A stretch of 64,000 nt of DNA from the NCBI RefSeq assembly GCF_001690985.1, contig NZ_MAJS01000006.1, forward strand, positions 144,145 to 208,144, given 5' to 3'. The notes beneath the pieces are model-generated. The model was not told the DNA's origin, made no database searches, and saw only the letters and a program-made list of their open reading frames with translations. Source of the stretch: Aliivibrio sp. 1S175 (GTDB lineage: Bacteria; Pseudomonadota; Gammaproteobacteria; Enterobacterales; Vibrionaceae). This document shows, in pieces, positions 17,527-30,490 of the stretch; position 1 is the stretch's first letter; each line of letters opens with the position of its first letter. Made by a program: the position numbers and the translations under genes.

Positions 17527-19300
17527 CAAGATCACCTTGCTTTGGTTGTTTTGCAGTCAGCATGGTTGAAAATAAACCAGAGTCTTTAATTTCTTCAAAC
17601 GAACCAGACTGAACGACTTGGCCTTTGTCCATAACAAGAATCGTATCCATAGCATGGAGTTGATCCAAGCGATGACTGATCATTAATGTCGTTAGACCTT
17701 GAGTTGCTTCATTAAGGCTTTTCATTACCAGACGTTCACTTTTTGCATCTAGGCTGGCTGTTGGTTCATCTAAGATCCACAAGCGACCTTGCTGCAATAA
17801 TGCTCTTGCTAACGCCAATCGCTGTGCTTGCCCTACGGACAGTCCGCCAGAACGATCAGACACTTGGTGTTGATAACCCAGTTCATCAATAAACTCATTA
17901 GCAAAGGCTTGTTGGCTAACTAACTTTAATTGTTCTTGAGATATCCCTTGTTTGCCAAGAGTTATATTCTCTTCAATGGTTCCATGAACCAATGTTGGGT
18001 TTTGTCCAACCCAATTGATATCTTGATACCAGAGTTTTTTATCTAACTCAGAGAGTTCAGAGCCATTGATCTTAATGCTGCCTTGATAAGGTAAAAAACC
18101 AAGAATGGCATTAATTAAACTGGTTTTACCTGCACCACTAGGCCCAACCAGTGCGGTTTGGGAACCTTCGTGAAGATGAAAACTAACTGGTCCAAGTAAT
18201 GTTTTGCCATCATGGCTTGTCACGATGAGGTCGGTGACTTCAATATCAAGCGTGGTGGATTGAGATACTTTTTGACTTTGAACTTTATCATTGTCTTGAG
18301 TGTTGCTATCAATAGCTAAGAACTCAACAATAGATTCAGCAGCACCAACGGCTTGAGCCTTTGCGTGGTAAAAAGTACCTAAATCACGTAATGGTTGATA
18401 AAACTCAGGCGCTAAAATAAGGATAAATAAACCAGTAAATAGCGTTACTGTTGTACCGTAATGACCAAAATCAAGCTCACCGATAAAAGTAAAACCAAAA
18501 TACACAGCAACAATAGCAATTGAGATCGAAGTGAAGAATTCCAATACTGCAGAGGATAGGAAAGCCAATCGCAAAACTTCCATTGTACGCTTACGGAAAA
18601 TCTCTGAAGCGCCATGAAGATGTTCTGTTTCTTGTGCCGTTTTATTAAATAAACGAATGGTGGTCATTGATTGTAAACGGTCATAGAAGTGGCCAGATAA
18701 ACGTTGCAATGCTTTAAAATTACGACGGTTAGCATCAGCGGCTCCCATTCCTACTAGTGCCATGAACAATGGCACTAACGGTGCGGTAAGTAAAAATACT
18801 AAACCTGCTGCCCAGTTTTGAGGGAACACAACGATAAGAATGACAAATGGAATTAATACGGATAGTGACATTTGGGGCAGATAGCGAGAAAAGAAATCCT
18901 GCATATCTTCAACTTGTTCTAATAACAAGGTTGCCCAAGTACCGGCTGGCTTGCCTTTAATGTAAGCAGGGCCTAATTCTTGGAGTTTATTTAATATTAA
19001 TTGGCGTATATGAATACGGATATGCTCACCGCATCGATAGCCTGCAATTTCACGGCCCCAACTGCAAGCAGCTCGGATCCCGACAATAACGAAAATGGCA
19101 ATGAAATGCGAAAGAAGATCGTATTTATCAACTTGCTCAATAATTAATTGATGCAAGATATCAGCAAGCAATGCCGCTTGTATAATAAGGAAAATACTAG
19201 AAAGGAAACCAAGCCCAATAGAAAGGGTTAGCCATTTTTTTGCAAGCTTACTTTGACTCTTGAGCCATTGTCCTAACTCGCGTTGTTGTTTTTTATCCAT
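17519..19300 (-). CDS. cydD: Heterodimeric ABC exporter subunit CydD
   Basis: Partner of CydC in the cytochrome bd assembly transporter. The 593-residue protein has six N-terminal membrane helices and an ABC domain with Walker A GPSGAGKTS, signature LSVGQAQRLALARAL and Walker B LWILDEPTASLD. The signature serine-glycine is LSVGQ rather than LSGGQ, as is normal in CydD. Stop TGA at 17519-17521 lies inside cydC. trxB is upstream on the same strand but separated by its own terminator at 19409-19433, so cydDC likely has a separate promoter in the 19301-19400 gap. Confidence 0.95.
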   Translation of the reverse strand: MDKKQQRELGQWLKSQSKLAKKWLTLSIGLGFLSSIFLIIQAALLADILHQLIIEQVDKYDLLSHFIAIFVIVGIRAACSWGREIAGYRCGEHIRIHIRQLILNKLQELGPAYIKGKPAGTWATLLLEQVEDMQDFFSRYLPQMSLSVLIPFVILIVVFPQNWAAGLVFLLTAPLVPLFMALVGMGAADANRRNFKALQRLSGHFYDRLQSMTTIRLFNKTAQETEHLHGASEIFRKRTMEVLRLAFLSSAVLEFFTSISIAIVAVYFGFTFIGELDFGHYGTTVTLFTGLFILILAPEFYQPLRDLGTFYHAKAQAVGAAESIVEFLAIDSNTQDNDKVQSQKVSQSTTLDIEVTDLIVTSHDGKTLLGPVSFHLHEGSQTALVGPSGAGKTSLINAILGFLPYQGSIKINGSELSELDKKLWYQDINWVGQNPTLVHGTIEENITLGKQGISQEQLKLVSQQAFANEFIDELGYQHQVSDRSGGLSVGQAQRLALARALLQQGRLWILDEPTASLDAKSERLVMKSLNEATQGLTTLMISHRLDQLHAMDTILVMDKGQVVQSGSFEEIKDSGLFSTMLTAKQPKQGDLDA

Positions 19301-19400
19301 AATATGAAGGCTTACGTTTTGTATTATTTTGCACGCACTAGAGTTTCTCTTTTTATTATCAGAATATAAGAAATCATAGGCACATCAACAAAATAAGATG

Positions 19401-19433
19401 AGCAAAAGAAACCCGAAGGCTGACCTCGGGTTT
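19401..19433 (-). terminator. Intrinsic terminator of trxB
   Basis: AAACCCGA (minus, from 19433) and TCGGGTTT (ending 19409) pair, followed by CTTTTGC. The U tract is interrupted. Confidence 0.75.
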
Positions 19434-19452
19434 AACGTTAACGACAGACAGT

Positions 19453-20430
<978 letters not shown>

Positions 20431-20517
20431 CTAAAATCAAAAAAACAGAAGTAGGGTGGGAACAAGAAGCGTTCGTCATCCTTAGTATGGGATGATTGTA
20501 GGGAATTTATTAACGTA

Positions 20518-20543
20518 AAGAAAGGGCACCGCAATGGGTGCCC
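20518..20543 (-). terminator. Intrinsic terminator of ald
   Basis: GGGCACC (20524-20530) and GGTGCCC (20537-20543) form a 7-bp GC-rich stem; on the minus strand it is followed by TTTCTTT. It lies about 30 bp past the ald stop. Confidence 0.8.
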
Positions 20544-20572
20544 TCAAATGATTTTGTTATAGGATATGTATT

Positions 20573-21691
20573 TTACGCGCTTAGTGCAGTTTCTGGAGCA
20601 ACATATTCTAAATCAAAGCTTTCTGCGACTTCTTTGCACGTTACTTTTCCGTGAATCACATTTAAGCCACCAAGAAAACCGTTGTCTTCAAGAAGTGCAG
20701 CTTTATAGCCTTTATCGGCCAATTTAATAATGTACGGTAGTGTTGCATTATTAAGAGCAAAAGTAGATGTACGAGCAACCGCACCGGGCATATTAGCGAC
20801 ACAGTAGTGAACCACGTCATCGACGATGTAAGTAGGGTCAGCGTGTGTTGTTGCATGAGAGGTTTCAAAACAACCGCCTTGGTCGATGGCAACATCAACA
20901 ACGGCAGCGCCTGGTTTCATGCGTTTAATGTGGTCAGCGGTAACGAGTTTAGGTGCAGCGGCACCCGGAATAAGAACGGCGCCAATAACAAGGTCTGCTT
21001 CTAATACATGTTTTTCTATCGCATCTACCGTTGAATAAACGACTTTTGCACGGCCTTGAAATTCTTCATCAAGAGATCGTAGAGTATCGAGGTTACGGTC
21101 TAAAATAGTGACGTCGGCTCGCATGCCAACAGCCATACGAGCAGCATTAGCACCAACAACACCACCACCAACAATAACGACTTTTGCCGGTTCAACACCG
21201 GGTACACCACCAAGAAGTAAGCCACGACCCCCGTTTGATTTTTCAAGAGTTTGAGCGCCTGCTTGTATAGACATACGGCCTGCAACTTCAGACATTGGTG
21301 CTAATAGTGGCAGACGACCCATATAATCTGTTACAGTCTCATATGCGATGCAGACAGCTTTACTCTTGATTAGGTCTTCTGTTTGTGGAAAATCTGGTGC
21401 AAGATGTAAATACGTGAATAAAATTTGCCCTTCACGGAGCATTGCACGCTCAACTGCTTGCGGCTCTTTAACTTTAACAATCATATCAGCTTGAGCAAAA
21501 ACGTCTTTAGCTGTAGGAAGAATGGATGCGCCTACCGCGATATAATCATCGTCGGTAAAACCAATGCCTGAACCCGCTTTTGTTTCGACAAAAACGTTAT
21601 GGCCATGAGATATTAATTCTCGAACGCTTGCTGGGATCATACCAACGCGGTATTCGTGATTCTTTATTTCTTTAGGTACTCCAATGATCAT
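20573..21691 (-). CDS. ald: Alanine dehydrogenase
   Basis: NAD-dependent enzyme interconverting L-alanine with pyruvate and ammonia. The 372-residue product starts MIIGVPKEIKNHEYRVGM, the family hallmark, has catalytic-site segments VKVKEPQ and LFTYLHLAP, and the NAD-binding loop VVIVGGGVVGANAARMA. It is divergent from lrp with 156 bp between starts, an arrangement that suggests Lrp control (inference; no Lrp site was verified). Insertion of ald between trxB and lrp distinguishes this locus from E. coli. Confidence 0.96.
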   Translation of the reverse strand: MIIGVPKEIKNHEYRVGMIPASVRELISHGHNVFVETKAGSGIGFTDDDYIAVGASILPTAKDVFAQADMIVKVKEPQAVERAMLREGQILFTYLHLAPDFPQTEDLIKSKAVCIAYETVTDYMGRLPLLAPMSEVAGRMSIQAGAQTLEKSNGGRGLLLGGVPGVEPAKVVIVGGGVVGANAARMAVGMRADVTILDRNLDTLRSLDEEFQGRAKVVYSTVDAIEKHVLEADLVIGAVLIPGAAAPKLVTADHIKRMKPGAAVVDVAIDQGGCFETSHATTHADPTYIVDDVVHYCVANMPGAVARTSTFALNNATLPYIIKLADKGYKAALLEDNGFLGGLNVIHGKVTCKEVAESFDLEYVAPETALSA

Positions 21692-21847
21692 CCTGATTTC
21701 CTTCTATGTTATAGTTATTTTGACTGCTTGTAGGGTTTTTGTTTCGAATTTTTATCTAGTATAGATTGTAATTGGCAAAATTTGATGCTAAATATTAAAA
21801 AGTTGTAGTATATTTTTTTGCAAGGAAGTAATAAGGTGGAATAAAAA

Positions 21848-22339
21848 ATGGTAGATAATAAGAAACCATCCAAGGAACTGGATCGTATCGATCGCAATAT
21901 TTTGAATGAGCTCCAAAAAGACGGACGAATTTCGAATGTTGAATTATCTAAAAGAGTAGGCTTATCGCCAACTCCATGTTTAGAACGTGTTCGTCGTTTA
22001 GAACGTCAAGGGTACATCAATGGCTATACTGCCTTGTTGAATCCGCAATATCTTGATGCATCACTCCTCGTTTTTGTTGAGATCACTCTTAATCGTGGTG
22101 CGCCAGATGTATTTGAGCAATTTAATACAGCGGTACAACTATTAGACGATATTCAAGAGTGTCACCTTGTTTCAGGTGATTTTGATTATCTTTTAAAGAC
22201 ACGGGTATCAGATATGAGTGCTTATCGCCGATTACTTGGTGATACACTACTACGTCTTCCTGGAGTTAATGACACTCGTACATATGTCGTAATGGAAGAA
22301 GTAAAACAGACCAATCATTTAGTGATTAAAACTCGCTAA
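21848..22339 (+). CDS. lrp: Leucine-responsive regulatory protein
   Basis: Global regulator of amino-acid metabolism and transport. The 163-residue protein has an N-terminal HTH (LDRIDRNILNELQKDGR, then NVELSKRVGLSPTPCLERV) and a C-terminal RAM/AsnC ligand domain. E. coli Lrp is almost the same length and sequence, so identity is secure. ATG 21848 follows AAGGTGGAATAAAAA, an acceptable SD. Divergent from ald and followed by a terminator, then ftsK. Confidence 0.96.
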   Translation: MVDNKKPSKELDRIDRNILNELQKDGRISNVELSKRVGLSPTPCLERVRRLERQGYINGYTALLNPQYLDASLLVFVEITLNRGAPDVFEQFNTAVQLLDDIQECHLVSGDFDYLLKTRVSDMSAYRRLLGDTLLRLPGVNDTRTYVVMEEVKQTNHLVIKTR

Positions 22340-22445
22340 TTGGATAAAGGTTTAAATTAGAGAATTTTCATTCTTTAATTTACAAAACCTTGAAGAGCTT
22401 AAAGGCTATTAGGTATATTCTATCTATAATACGCATTTGAGCATT

Positions 22446-22480
22446 GACGAGCGGCGTTATGCCGCTCGACTTGTTTTTAA
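22446..22480 (+). terminator. Intrinsic terminator of lrp
   Basis: CGAGCGGC (22448-22455) pairs with GCCGCTCG (22461-22468) around GTTAT, followed by a T-rich tract (TTGTTTTTAATTTT). Confidence 0.85.
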
Positions 22481-22565
22481 TTTTCATAAATTTAGTGATC
22501 CTTACTTCTTTTCTCTTCAAATGCATTCATATTAAGAGGGATGACTAAATCTAAGCACTGTAATA

Positions 22566-25500
22566 TTGGATAGTATTTTGTTTACAAAGATTAAAGAAAA
22601 AATGGCTGAACGAAAGATGCAGCTAACAACATTAAAAGTAGAATCGGTTGCAGAGCCAGAGAAGGCACGACTGAATGGTAATCAACGTTTGCAAGAGGCA
22701 TTGTTTATTGTTGGTTTACTTGCCACTATTTTCATTACTATGTCTATATTTAGCTTTGATCCTGCCGATCCATCATGGACACAAACCTCTTGGGCTGGAA
22801 CCGTCCAAAACGCAGGAGGTTCTTTTGGTGCATGGATAGCCGATACTCTTTTCTTTGTTTTTGGTTCATTGGCTTATTTATTACCCGTGGTTCTTCTAGG
22901 TTGTACATGGATTGCTTTTCGTAAAAAAGACGAAGACCAAGATAAAGAACTTGATTTGATGATGATTGGGACACGTATTCTTGGTTTGTTAATCTTATTC
23001 CTAACAAGCTGCGCCTTGGCTGATATTAATTTCGATGATCTTTGGTACTTCTCATCTGGTGGGGTTGTTGGTGATGTACTCACTAGCATTACAACACCTG
23101 TTTTGAATTTACTGGGCTCAACACTTATCTTTATGTTTTTATGGGGCGCAGGATTTACGCTTTTTACTGGGGTATCTTGGCTGACAATTGTTGATAATTT
23201 GGGTGACTTTACTTTAGAAACAGTCAGAAAATTAGTTAATAAACTCAGAAAAACAGAAGATGAAACATACCAAGTAGAACATAAAAGTGTCTCTAGTGAT
23301 CCGGCGACTTCTTTTGAAACGGTTGTAAGTGAGCATCAAGATATCGCGGTAGATATAGATGTCGACCCGTTTGCAACGCCAAAAATTTCTTCTCGTGAAC
23401 TGTCAATGTTTGCTAATTCGCCAAATGCAGCGAAAGAAAGTCACATTAATACGTTTGAAGTGAATGAGCATTATGATAATGATCCTTTGTTTTCAATGTC
23501 TAGTCTAGATACTGTTGAACCGCAAGTGACAGAACCTCAATTAAATAAATTTGCACCTATACAAGAAGATCCGCTAGTAGAAATACGAGACCAATCTGAG
23601 GTGATTAACAAACCAACGGTTTCTGAATTACTTAAAGAAATAGATGAACCTGAAGAATTAGAAGATGGCCTTGATTTGGCGATGCGTAGCAATGCAACAA
23701 TTTCAGAGTTAGATACAGAAGCATTGGACCAAGACCCGTTATTGAACCAAATTGATGCAGAACAAGCTTTTGTTCATACCTCCACTATTGCCACAGTCGC
23801 AGTAGGTGCTGAAGATATTGGTATTATTGATTTACCTGAATTTGAAGCGCCTTCAGAGACCACATTAGAGGCTCAGAATCTTGAATCACTAAGTGCGCAA
23901 TATAATGAACAACAAAATGACCAGTATGAAGACCTAGGTTCTGATATTTTATCTGAAGATACCTTGCCTTCAATTGGTGATGAGGAAAAAGCGTATTTAT
24001 CTCCAGAGCTTGAGTCATTAACAGAGAGCTCAGAACAAGAAATGGCAATTCAATCGACAGAAGAGCCTATATTACCAACGTTTAATGCCATTGAAGAAAC
24101 CGTTGAACTTGCAGATGCCGAAGAGTTACACATGAGTGCGGTTGACGTTTCTTTTGAGGATGATGAAACAGCTCAAGATATAAAAGAGATACCTTTCAAC
24201 CGTGAGGTTGTGATTGAAGAGGTTTTTGCAGAAGATGAACCAACGCATTCAGATGCAGATATAGCGGCATTCCAAGCGTTAGTCGCAAAAGAGAAAGCGA
24301 CACAAGCGGCATTGCAAAATCCATTTTTAGTTAACTCTGAACCTAATTTACCAAAACCAACGTCACCAATGCCGACTCTGGAGCTATTGTATTCTCCAAA
24401 CACTCGCGCTGAAATGGAATCTCGTGAATCACTAGAGCATACTGCTCGCTTAGTTGAAGCAAAATTAGCTGATTATAAGATCAAAGCTCGCGTGGTAGAT
24501 ATTTTCCCTGGTCCTGTAATCACTCGTTTTGAATTGGATTTAGCGCCGGGTGTTAAAGTTAGCCGTATCTCAGGCCTTGCAACCGATTTAGCGCGTTCTT
24601 TATCGGCAATGGCGGTACGTGTTGTTGAAGTTATTCCGGGTAAACCTTATGTAGGTTTAGAGCTTCCTAACTTTAATCGTCAAACTGTTTTCTTCTCTGA
24701 CGTTGTTGGCAGTGAAATATTTCAAAATGCTAAATCGCCAACCACGGTAGTGATGGGGCTTGATATTGCTGGTGAAGCGGTTATTGCTGATTTAGCTAAA
24801 ATGCCTCATGTATTAGTTGCTGGTACGACGGGTTCTGGTAAATCGGTTGGTGTAAACGTCATGATTTTGAGTGTGTTGTATAAAGCGACCCCAGAAGATG
24901 TACGTTTTATCATGATCGATCCAAAAATGTTGGAACTTTCTATCTATGAAGGAATCCCACATCTATTAACTGAAGTTGTAACTGACATGAAAGATGCGGG
25001 TAATGCATTGCGTTGGTGTGTTGGTGAAATGGAACGTCGTTATAAATTAATGTCAGCGTTAGGGGTTCGTAACCTGCAAGGCTTTAATGATAAGTTAAAA
25101 ATGGCAGCAGCAGCAGGTCACCCAATCCATGATCCGTTATGGAAACCGGGTGACAGTATGGATGAGATGCCGCCGTTGCTAGAAAAATTACCCTCTATTA
25201 TTGTTATCGTTGATGAATTTGCCGATCTAATGATGGTGGTGGGTAAAAAAGTAGAAGAGTTGATTGCTCGTTTGGCTCAAAAAGCCCGTGCGGCAGGTAT
25301 TCACTTAATTCTTGCAACACAGCGTCCTTCTGTTGATGTTATTACTGGCTTGATAAAAGCAAACATCCCAACACGTGTTGCATTTACGGTATCAACGAAA
25401 GTCGATTCTAGAACCATTCTTGATCAAGGTGGTGCAGAGTCACTACTTGGTATGGGTGACATGCTTTACTTAGCTCCGGGTTCTAATCATACGGTTCGTG

Positions 25501-25859
25501 TTCATGGTGCGTTTGCATCTGATGATGATGTACATGCGGTTGTAAATGACTGGAAAGCACGAGGTCGTCCAAATTACATTGAAGCAATTACGAAAAGTGA
25601 ACAAGGTGCTGAATCATTACTGCCGGGAGAAAAATCGGACAGCGAAGAAGAGCTTGATCAATTGTTTGACCAAGTGGTTGAGTTTGTAACGACGTCTCGA
25701 AGAGGCTCAGTATCTGGGGTTCAACGTCAATTTAGAATTGGTTATAACCGTGCCGCTCGTATTGTTGAGCAATTAGAAGCGCATGGAATCGTAAGTACTC
25801 CGGGCCATAATGGTAACCGTGAAGTGATAGCCCCACCTCCAGTAGGCAGTGGCGATTAA
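22566..25859 (+). CDS. ftsK: DNA translocase FtsK
   Basis: Septum-anchored motor that coordinates division with chromosome dimer resolution. Four membrane segments (about residues 45-210) are followed by a long acidic, Glu/Asp/Thr-rich linker (about 225-600). The motor comes next, with Walker A GTTGSGKS near residue 757 and Walker [13 protein letters not shown] near 880, and the C-terminal gamma winged-helix domain (last 65 residues) reads KOPS and contacts XerD. The exact start is unclear: TTG 22566 (longest), TTG 22578 (GGA 7 nt upstream) or ATG 22602. The linker is poorly conserved between species and is expected to vary. Confidence 0.94.
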   Translation: MDSILFTKIKEKMAERKMQLTTLKVESVAEPEKARLNGNQRLQEALFIVGLLATIFITMSIFSFDPADPSWTQTSWAGTVQNAGGSFGAWIADTLFFVFGSLAYLLPVVLLGCTWIAFRKKDEDQDKELDLMMIGTRILGLLILFLTSCALADINFDDLWYFSSGGVVGDVLTSITTPVLNLLGSTLIFMFLWGAGFTLFTGVSWLTIVDNLGDFTLETVRKLVNKLRKTEDETYQVEHKSVSSDPATSFETVVSEHQDIAVDIDVDPFATPKISSRELSMFANSPNAAKESHINTFEVNEHYDNDPLFSMSSLDTVEPQVTEPQLNKFAPIQEDPLVEIRDQSEVINKPTVSELLKEIDEPEELEDGLDLAMRSNATISELDTEALDQDPLLNQIDAEQAFVHTSTIATVAVGAEDIGIIDLPEFEAPSETTLEAQNLESLSAQYNEQQNDQYEDLGSDILSEDTLPSIGDEEKAYLSPELESLTESSEQEMAIQSTEEPILPTFNAIEETVELADAEELHMSAVDVSFEDDETAQDIKEIPFNREVVIEEVFAEDEPTHSDADIAAFQALVAKEKATQAALQNPFLVNSEPNLPKPTSPMPTLELLYSPNTRAEMESRESLEHTARLVEAKLADYKIKARVVDIFPGPVITRFELDLAPGVKVSRISGLATDLARSLSAMAVRVVEVIPGKPYVGLELPNFNRQTVFFSDVVGSEIFQNAKSPTTVVMGLDIAGEAVIADLAKMPHVLVAGTTGSGKSVGVNVMILSVLYKATPEDVRFIMIDPKMLELSIYEGIPHLLTEVVTDMKDAGNALRWCVGEMERRYKLMSALGVRNLQGFNDKLKMAAAAGHPIHDPLWKPGDSMDEMPPLLEKLPSIIVIVDEFADLMMVVGKKVEELIARLAQKARAAGIHLILATQRPSVDVITGLIKANIPTRVAFTVSTKVDSRTILDQGGAESLLGMGDMLYLAPGSNHTVRVHGAFASDDDVHAVVNDWKARGRPNYIEAITKSEQGAESLLPGEKSDSEEELDQLFDQVVEFVTTSRRGSVSGVQRQFRIGYNRAARIVEQLEAHGIVSTPGHNGNREVIAPPPVGSGD

Positions 25860-25901
25860 TCGAATTGGCATTATTTCTATTTAGATAAGTGAAAATTATT
25901 G

Positions 25902-26513
25902 ATGAAAAAGTTTTTAGTTTCTATGTGTTTGTTAAGTTCTGGCGTATTTAGCGCAGCAGCGTTGGCGTCTCCTCAAAGTGAATTGACTGAGCGTTTGAAT
26001 CAAAATGCTGGCTTTGAAGCGGTATTTACTCAAAAAGTAGTGAGCCCTGAAGGGGATGTATTAATGCAAGGCGAAGGGGATGTGAAAATTCTACGTCCTA
26101 ATTTGTTTCGTTGGCATACACAGACTCCCGATGAGAATTTGTTAGTCACTGATGGCGAAACACTATGGTATTACAATCCATTTGTTGAACAAGTTACCTT
26201 GATGGGACTTGAAAAAGCGACGACACAGACCCCATTTGTATTATTAACACGTAATAAGTCTTCTGATTGGGATGATTATTCTGTGACACAAAACGGTGAT
26301 GCGTTTACGGTGTCTCCAAAGTCTGATTCAGCAGTAAAAAGCGACTTTATTGTGAATATACAGTCATCAGGCAGTGTCACTGGCTTCTCTGTTGTAGAGC
26401 AAGATGGACAACGTAGTGACTTTAGCTTTACGAAATTTGAAGCGAAAAAACCAGCACAAAGTAATTTTAGTTTTACTGTGCCAGCGGGTGTTGATATTGA
26501 TGATCAACGCTAA
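25902..26513 (+). CDS. lolA: Outer-membrane lipoprotein carrier LolA
   Basis: Periplasmic chaperone that ferries lipoproteins from LolCDE to LolB. The 203-residue precursor has a signal peptide (MKKFLVSMCLLSSGVFSAAALA). The mature part shows typical LolA segments: FEAVFTQKVVSPEG, GEGDVKILRPNLFRW and DGETLWYYNPFVEQV. ATG 25902 is preferred over an adjacent TTG at 25899 because it gives a standard signal peptide. It is 42 bp downstream of ftsK and 19 bp before rarA, so the three are probably co-transcribed. Confidence 0.95.
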   Translation: MKKFLVSMCLLSSGVFSAAALASPQSELTERLNQNAGFEAVFTQKVVSPEGDVLMQGEGDVKILRPNLFRWHTQTPDENLLVTDGETLWYYNPFVEQVTLMGLEKATTQTPFVLLTRNKSSDWDDYSVTQNGDAFTVSPKSDSAVKSDFIVNIQSSGSVTGFSVVEQDGQRSDFSFTKFEAKKPAQSNFSFTVPAGVDIDDQR

Positions 26514-26532
26514 TGATAGATAAAGGATAAAC

Positions 26533-27879
26533 GTGAGTAACTTCAGTTTAGATTTTTCAGCAGGGGACGATTTTCGTCCCCTTGCTGCTAGAATGCGCCC
26601 TCAAAATATTGAGCAATACATTGGTCAGCAACATCTATTAGGTGTTGGTAAACCGCTACGTCGTGCGCTAGAAGCTGGTCAAATCCACTCAATGATTTTA
26701 TGGGGGCCTCCAGGTACCGGTAAAACAACATTAGCGGAAGTGGCTGCTAATTACACCAACGCAGAAGTGGAACGAGTATCGGCGGTCACTTCTGGCGTAA
26801 AAGACATCCGTGCTGCAATCGAAAAAGCGAAAGAGAATCAAACCACAGGCCTCAGAACTATCCTGTTTGTGGATGAGGTCCATCGCTTTAATAAAAGCCA
26901 ACAAGATGCTTTTTTACCGCATATTGAAGATGGCACGATTACTTTTATTGGCGCAACGACGGAAAATCCTTCTTTTGAGCTCAATAACGCATTGCTATCG
27001 CGAGCGCGAGTATACAAATTAAAATCATTAGAAAAACAAGATATCGTTCAGATAATAGACCAAGCGCTTTTAGATAAAGATCGTGGCTTAAATGATGATA
27101 ATTTTGTACTTCCTGATGATGTGAAGTCACAACTGGCAGGCTTAGTGTCAGGTGATGCTCGTATGTCACTCAATTACCTTGAGCTTTTGCATGATATGGC
27201 AGAAGAAAATCACGAAGGTAAAAAAGTGGTGGGTTTACCTTTATTAGCGGAAGTTGCGGGTGAAAAGCTAGCGCGTTTCGATAATAAAGGGGACATGTGG
27301 TATGACTTAATCTCTGCCGTTCATAAATCAATTCGTGGTTCAAATCCAGATGCAGCACTGTATTGGACTGCTCGTATAATCGCGGCTGGTGGCGATCCAC
27401 TGTATGTCGTTCGTCGTTTACTAGCGATAGCCTCCGAAGATATTGGTAATGCTGACCCGCGAGCAATGGAAGTCGCTTTGAATGCATGGGATTGTTTTAC
27501 TCGAATTGGTCCTGCCGAAGGCGAAAGGGCAATAGCTCAAGCGGTCGTCTATTTAGCCTGTGCCCCGAAAAGTAATGCAGTGTATACGGCATGGAAACAA
27601 GCACAAATGGATGCGATTAACTCGCCAGATTACGATGTGCCGAATCACCTGCGCAATGCACCAACGTCATTAATGAAAGATATGGGCTATGGCGCTGACT
27701 ATCGTTACGCGCATGACGAACCTAACGCGTATGCATCAGGAGAGAATTATTTTCCGCCTGAAATGCAGGATCGTAAGTACTACTTTCCAACAAAACGTGG
27801 TCTAGAAACCAAAATTAGCGAAAAGCTAGAGTATTTAGCCAAATTAGATCAAAACAGTACCTTAAAACGCTACCAATAA
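26533..27879 (+). CDS. rarA: Replication-associated recombination protein A (MgsA)
   Basis: Clamp-loader-like AAA+ ATPase that acts at stalled replication forks. The 448-residue product has Walker [10 protein letters not shown] (near residue 58), Walker [13 protein letters not shown] and sensor motif [14 protein letters not shown], then the C-terminal tetramerisation region ([12 protein letters not shown]). The start is GTG at 26533 with AAAGGA in front, 19 nt after the lolA stop. Length is normal. Confidence 0.95.
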   Translation: MSNFSLDFSAGDDFRPLAARMRPQNIEQYIGQQHLLGVGKPLRRALEAGQIHSMILWGPPGTGKTTLAEVAANYTNAEVERVSAVTSGVKDIRAAIEKAKENQTTGLRTILFVDEVHRFNKSQQDAFLPHIEDGTITFIGATTENPSFELNNALLSRARVYKLKSLEKQDIVQIIDQALLDKDRGLNDDNFVLPDDVKSQLAGLVSGDARMSLNYLELLHDMAEENHEGKKVVGLPLLAEVAGEKLARFDNKGDMWYDLISAVHKSIRGSNPDAALYWTARIIAAGGDPLYVVRRLLAIASEDIGNADPRAMEVALNAWDCFTRIGPAEGERAIAQAVVYLACAPKSNAVYTAWKQAQMDAINSPDYDVPNHLRNAPTSLMKDMGYGADYRYAHDEPNAYASGENYFPPEMQDRKYYFPTKRGLETKISEKLEYLAKLDQNSTLKRYQ

Positions 27880-27984
27880 AAGGGCATTTTCGGTATCTTA
27901 TTCAAATCGCAGTTTAGAATTAAAAACTGCACAAAATTTTATTATTAAGTGAGTTCGTTTACTTTGAACGCACAATGACCATAA

Positions 27985-29307
<1,323 letters not shown>

Positions 29308-29339
29308 TCTGTTCTATAACATAGACTAGATAAACACTA

Positions 29340-29377
29340 AAAAGCCGCTTTATGTTAAGTCATAAAGCGGCTTTTGT
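29340..29377. terminator. Bidirectional terminator between serS and trxC
   Basis: AAAAGCCGCTTTATG (29340-29354) and CATAAAGCGGCTTTT (29361-29375) form a perfect 15-bp stem, useful to both convergent genes. Confidence 0.92.
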
Positions 29378-29404
29378 TTGTCTGCTGTTTAAGTTTTATA
29401 TTGG

Positions 29405-29839
29405 CTATTTAAGCAGTGCTTGATTTAGCCACTGATCAAATTGACCTTTTGGTAATGCACCATTAATCATATCTACACGCTGGCCGTTCTTAAAGACCAT
29501 AATCGTAGGGATAGAGCGGATCTGATATTGTGCAGCAATTTGTTGTTGAGCTTCCGTATTTACTTTTACACAACGAACTTGGCCATTGCGTTCAGCTGCA
29601 ACGTCTTCAAATACCGGAGAGAATCCAACACATGGATTACACCACGGGGCCCAAAAATCAATAACAACAGGTTTATCACTGTTCATTAAAGCGGCGAGAT
29701 TATCAGACGTTCCCTCTAGTGGTTTTCCATCTAATAGTTGTTCTTTACAACGACCACACGTAGCTGTGTCATTAATACGTTCAATAGGAAGGCGATTGAG
29801 TCCATTACACGATGGGCATCGAGATTGAAATTGAGACAT
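29405..29839 (-). CDS. trxC: Thioredoxin 2
   Basis: Zinc-containing thioredoxin for oxidative-stress conditions. The 144-residue protein has an N-terminal zinc domain with two CxxC pairs (CPSC and CGRC, residues 8-31) and a thioredoxin domain whose active site is WCNPC, where E. coli TrxC has WCGPC. The Gly-to-Asn change should alter the redox potential slightly (inference). The cis-proline motif RSIPTIMVFKNG is intact. ATG 29839 follows AAAGGAATACC. Confidence 0.94.
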   Translation of the reverse strand: MSQFQSRCPSCNGLNRLPIERINDTATCGRCKEQLLDGKPLEGTSDNLAALMNSDKPVVIDFWAPWCNPCVGFSPVFEDVAAERNGQVRCVKVNTEAQQQIAAQYQIRSIPTIMVFKNGQRVDMINGALPKGQFDQWLNQALLK

Positions 29840-29931
29840 GGTATTCCTTTATTATTTTCTGCTATCAGCAGTTTGTGAGCATAAAGAAATAATGGGGGTG
29901 CTAAGTGAGATATTCAATTAGAAAGAGTAAT

Positions 29932-29957
29932 AAAAAAGGAGCAAATAAATGCTCCTT
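29932..29957 (-). terminator. Intrinsic terminator after the DNA-mimic gene
   Basis: AAGGAGCA (minus, from 29957) pairs with TGCTCCTT (ending 29936), followed by a run of T. Confidence 0.85.
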
Positions 29958-29983
29958 AGTATGAAATGCTAAGCTTCGTGAAA

Positions 29984-30307
29984 TTAATCACGCTTCCATA
30001 ACATGTGGCAGAACTTGTGTTCAGGATCACGACTTACTAGCATACGAGCAAATACATCATCCAATACGTCAGACTCTTCATTGACTAAGCCAATTAGAAC
30101 TTCTGCGTATACTTCGCCATCAACATCAAAGCCAACGTGCTCAGCCCAATCATCACGAGTATCTACAACTTCAGCGGCACCGCGGTCATCAAATTGAAGA
30201 GTGAATAGTGCAACATCTGCAGGTTCAAGATTGTCTTGAGCCATTTCAAGGAAAATATCGTAAGCGACTTCAATTACATCATCGTAGCTAATTAGTTCAG
30301 TTGTCAT
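29984..30307 (-). CDS. yciU: HI1450-type double-stranded-DNA mimic protein (DUF440, YciU)
   Basis: A 107-residue, very acidic protein of the HI1450/YciU family, whose structures present surface acidic residues that imitate DNA; the Haemophilus protein binds HU (family knowledge). Visible traits are high Asp/Glu density and the conserved YDDVIEVAYDIFLEMAQDNL and HKFCHMLWKRD ends. It faces away from gsk, with a PurR operator in the shared 183-bp gap. ATG 30307 follows AAAGGTAACCACC. Its physiological target in vibrios is unknown. Confidence 0.9.
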   Translation of the reverse strand: MTTELISYDDVIEVAYDIFLEMAQDNLEPADVALFTLQFDDRGAAEVVDTRDDWAEHVGFDVDGEVYAEVLIGLVNEESDVLDDVFARMLVSRDPEHKFCHMLWKRD

Positions 30308-30387
30308 GGTGGTTACCTTTAAAAAATACGCTCATAAATTATCACGAATGTCCTCTATAAGGCTAGAGCTATCAACAAATAGAAAGA

Positions 30388-30399
30388 GCAAACGTTTGC
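30388..30399. promoter_or_regulatory. PurR operator upstream of gsk
   Basis: GCAAACGTTTGC is the exact core of the PurR palindrome (consensus ACGCAAACGTTTGCGT). It lies 92 bp before the gsk ATG and 81 bp from the divergent yciU ATG, so either or both could be controlled by purine levels. Confidence 0.8.
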
Positions 30400-30490
30400 C
30401 TTTCGTTGAGGCTAATATCAGTAGTTGCGGCAGAGTTATTCAGCGGCTAAACTTCGCACTTCTTCCATTAGCCAGTTGAATGATTATTTT

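Noticed and set aside
22750-24403. Reverse-strand open frames inside ftsK
   Set aside because: They are shadows of the strongly coding frame, with no SD or recognisable domain.
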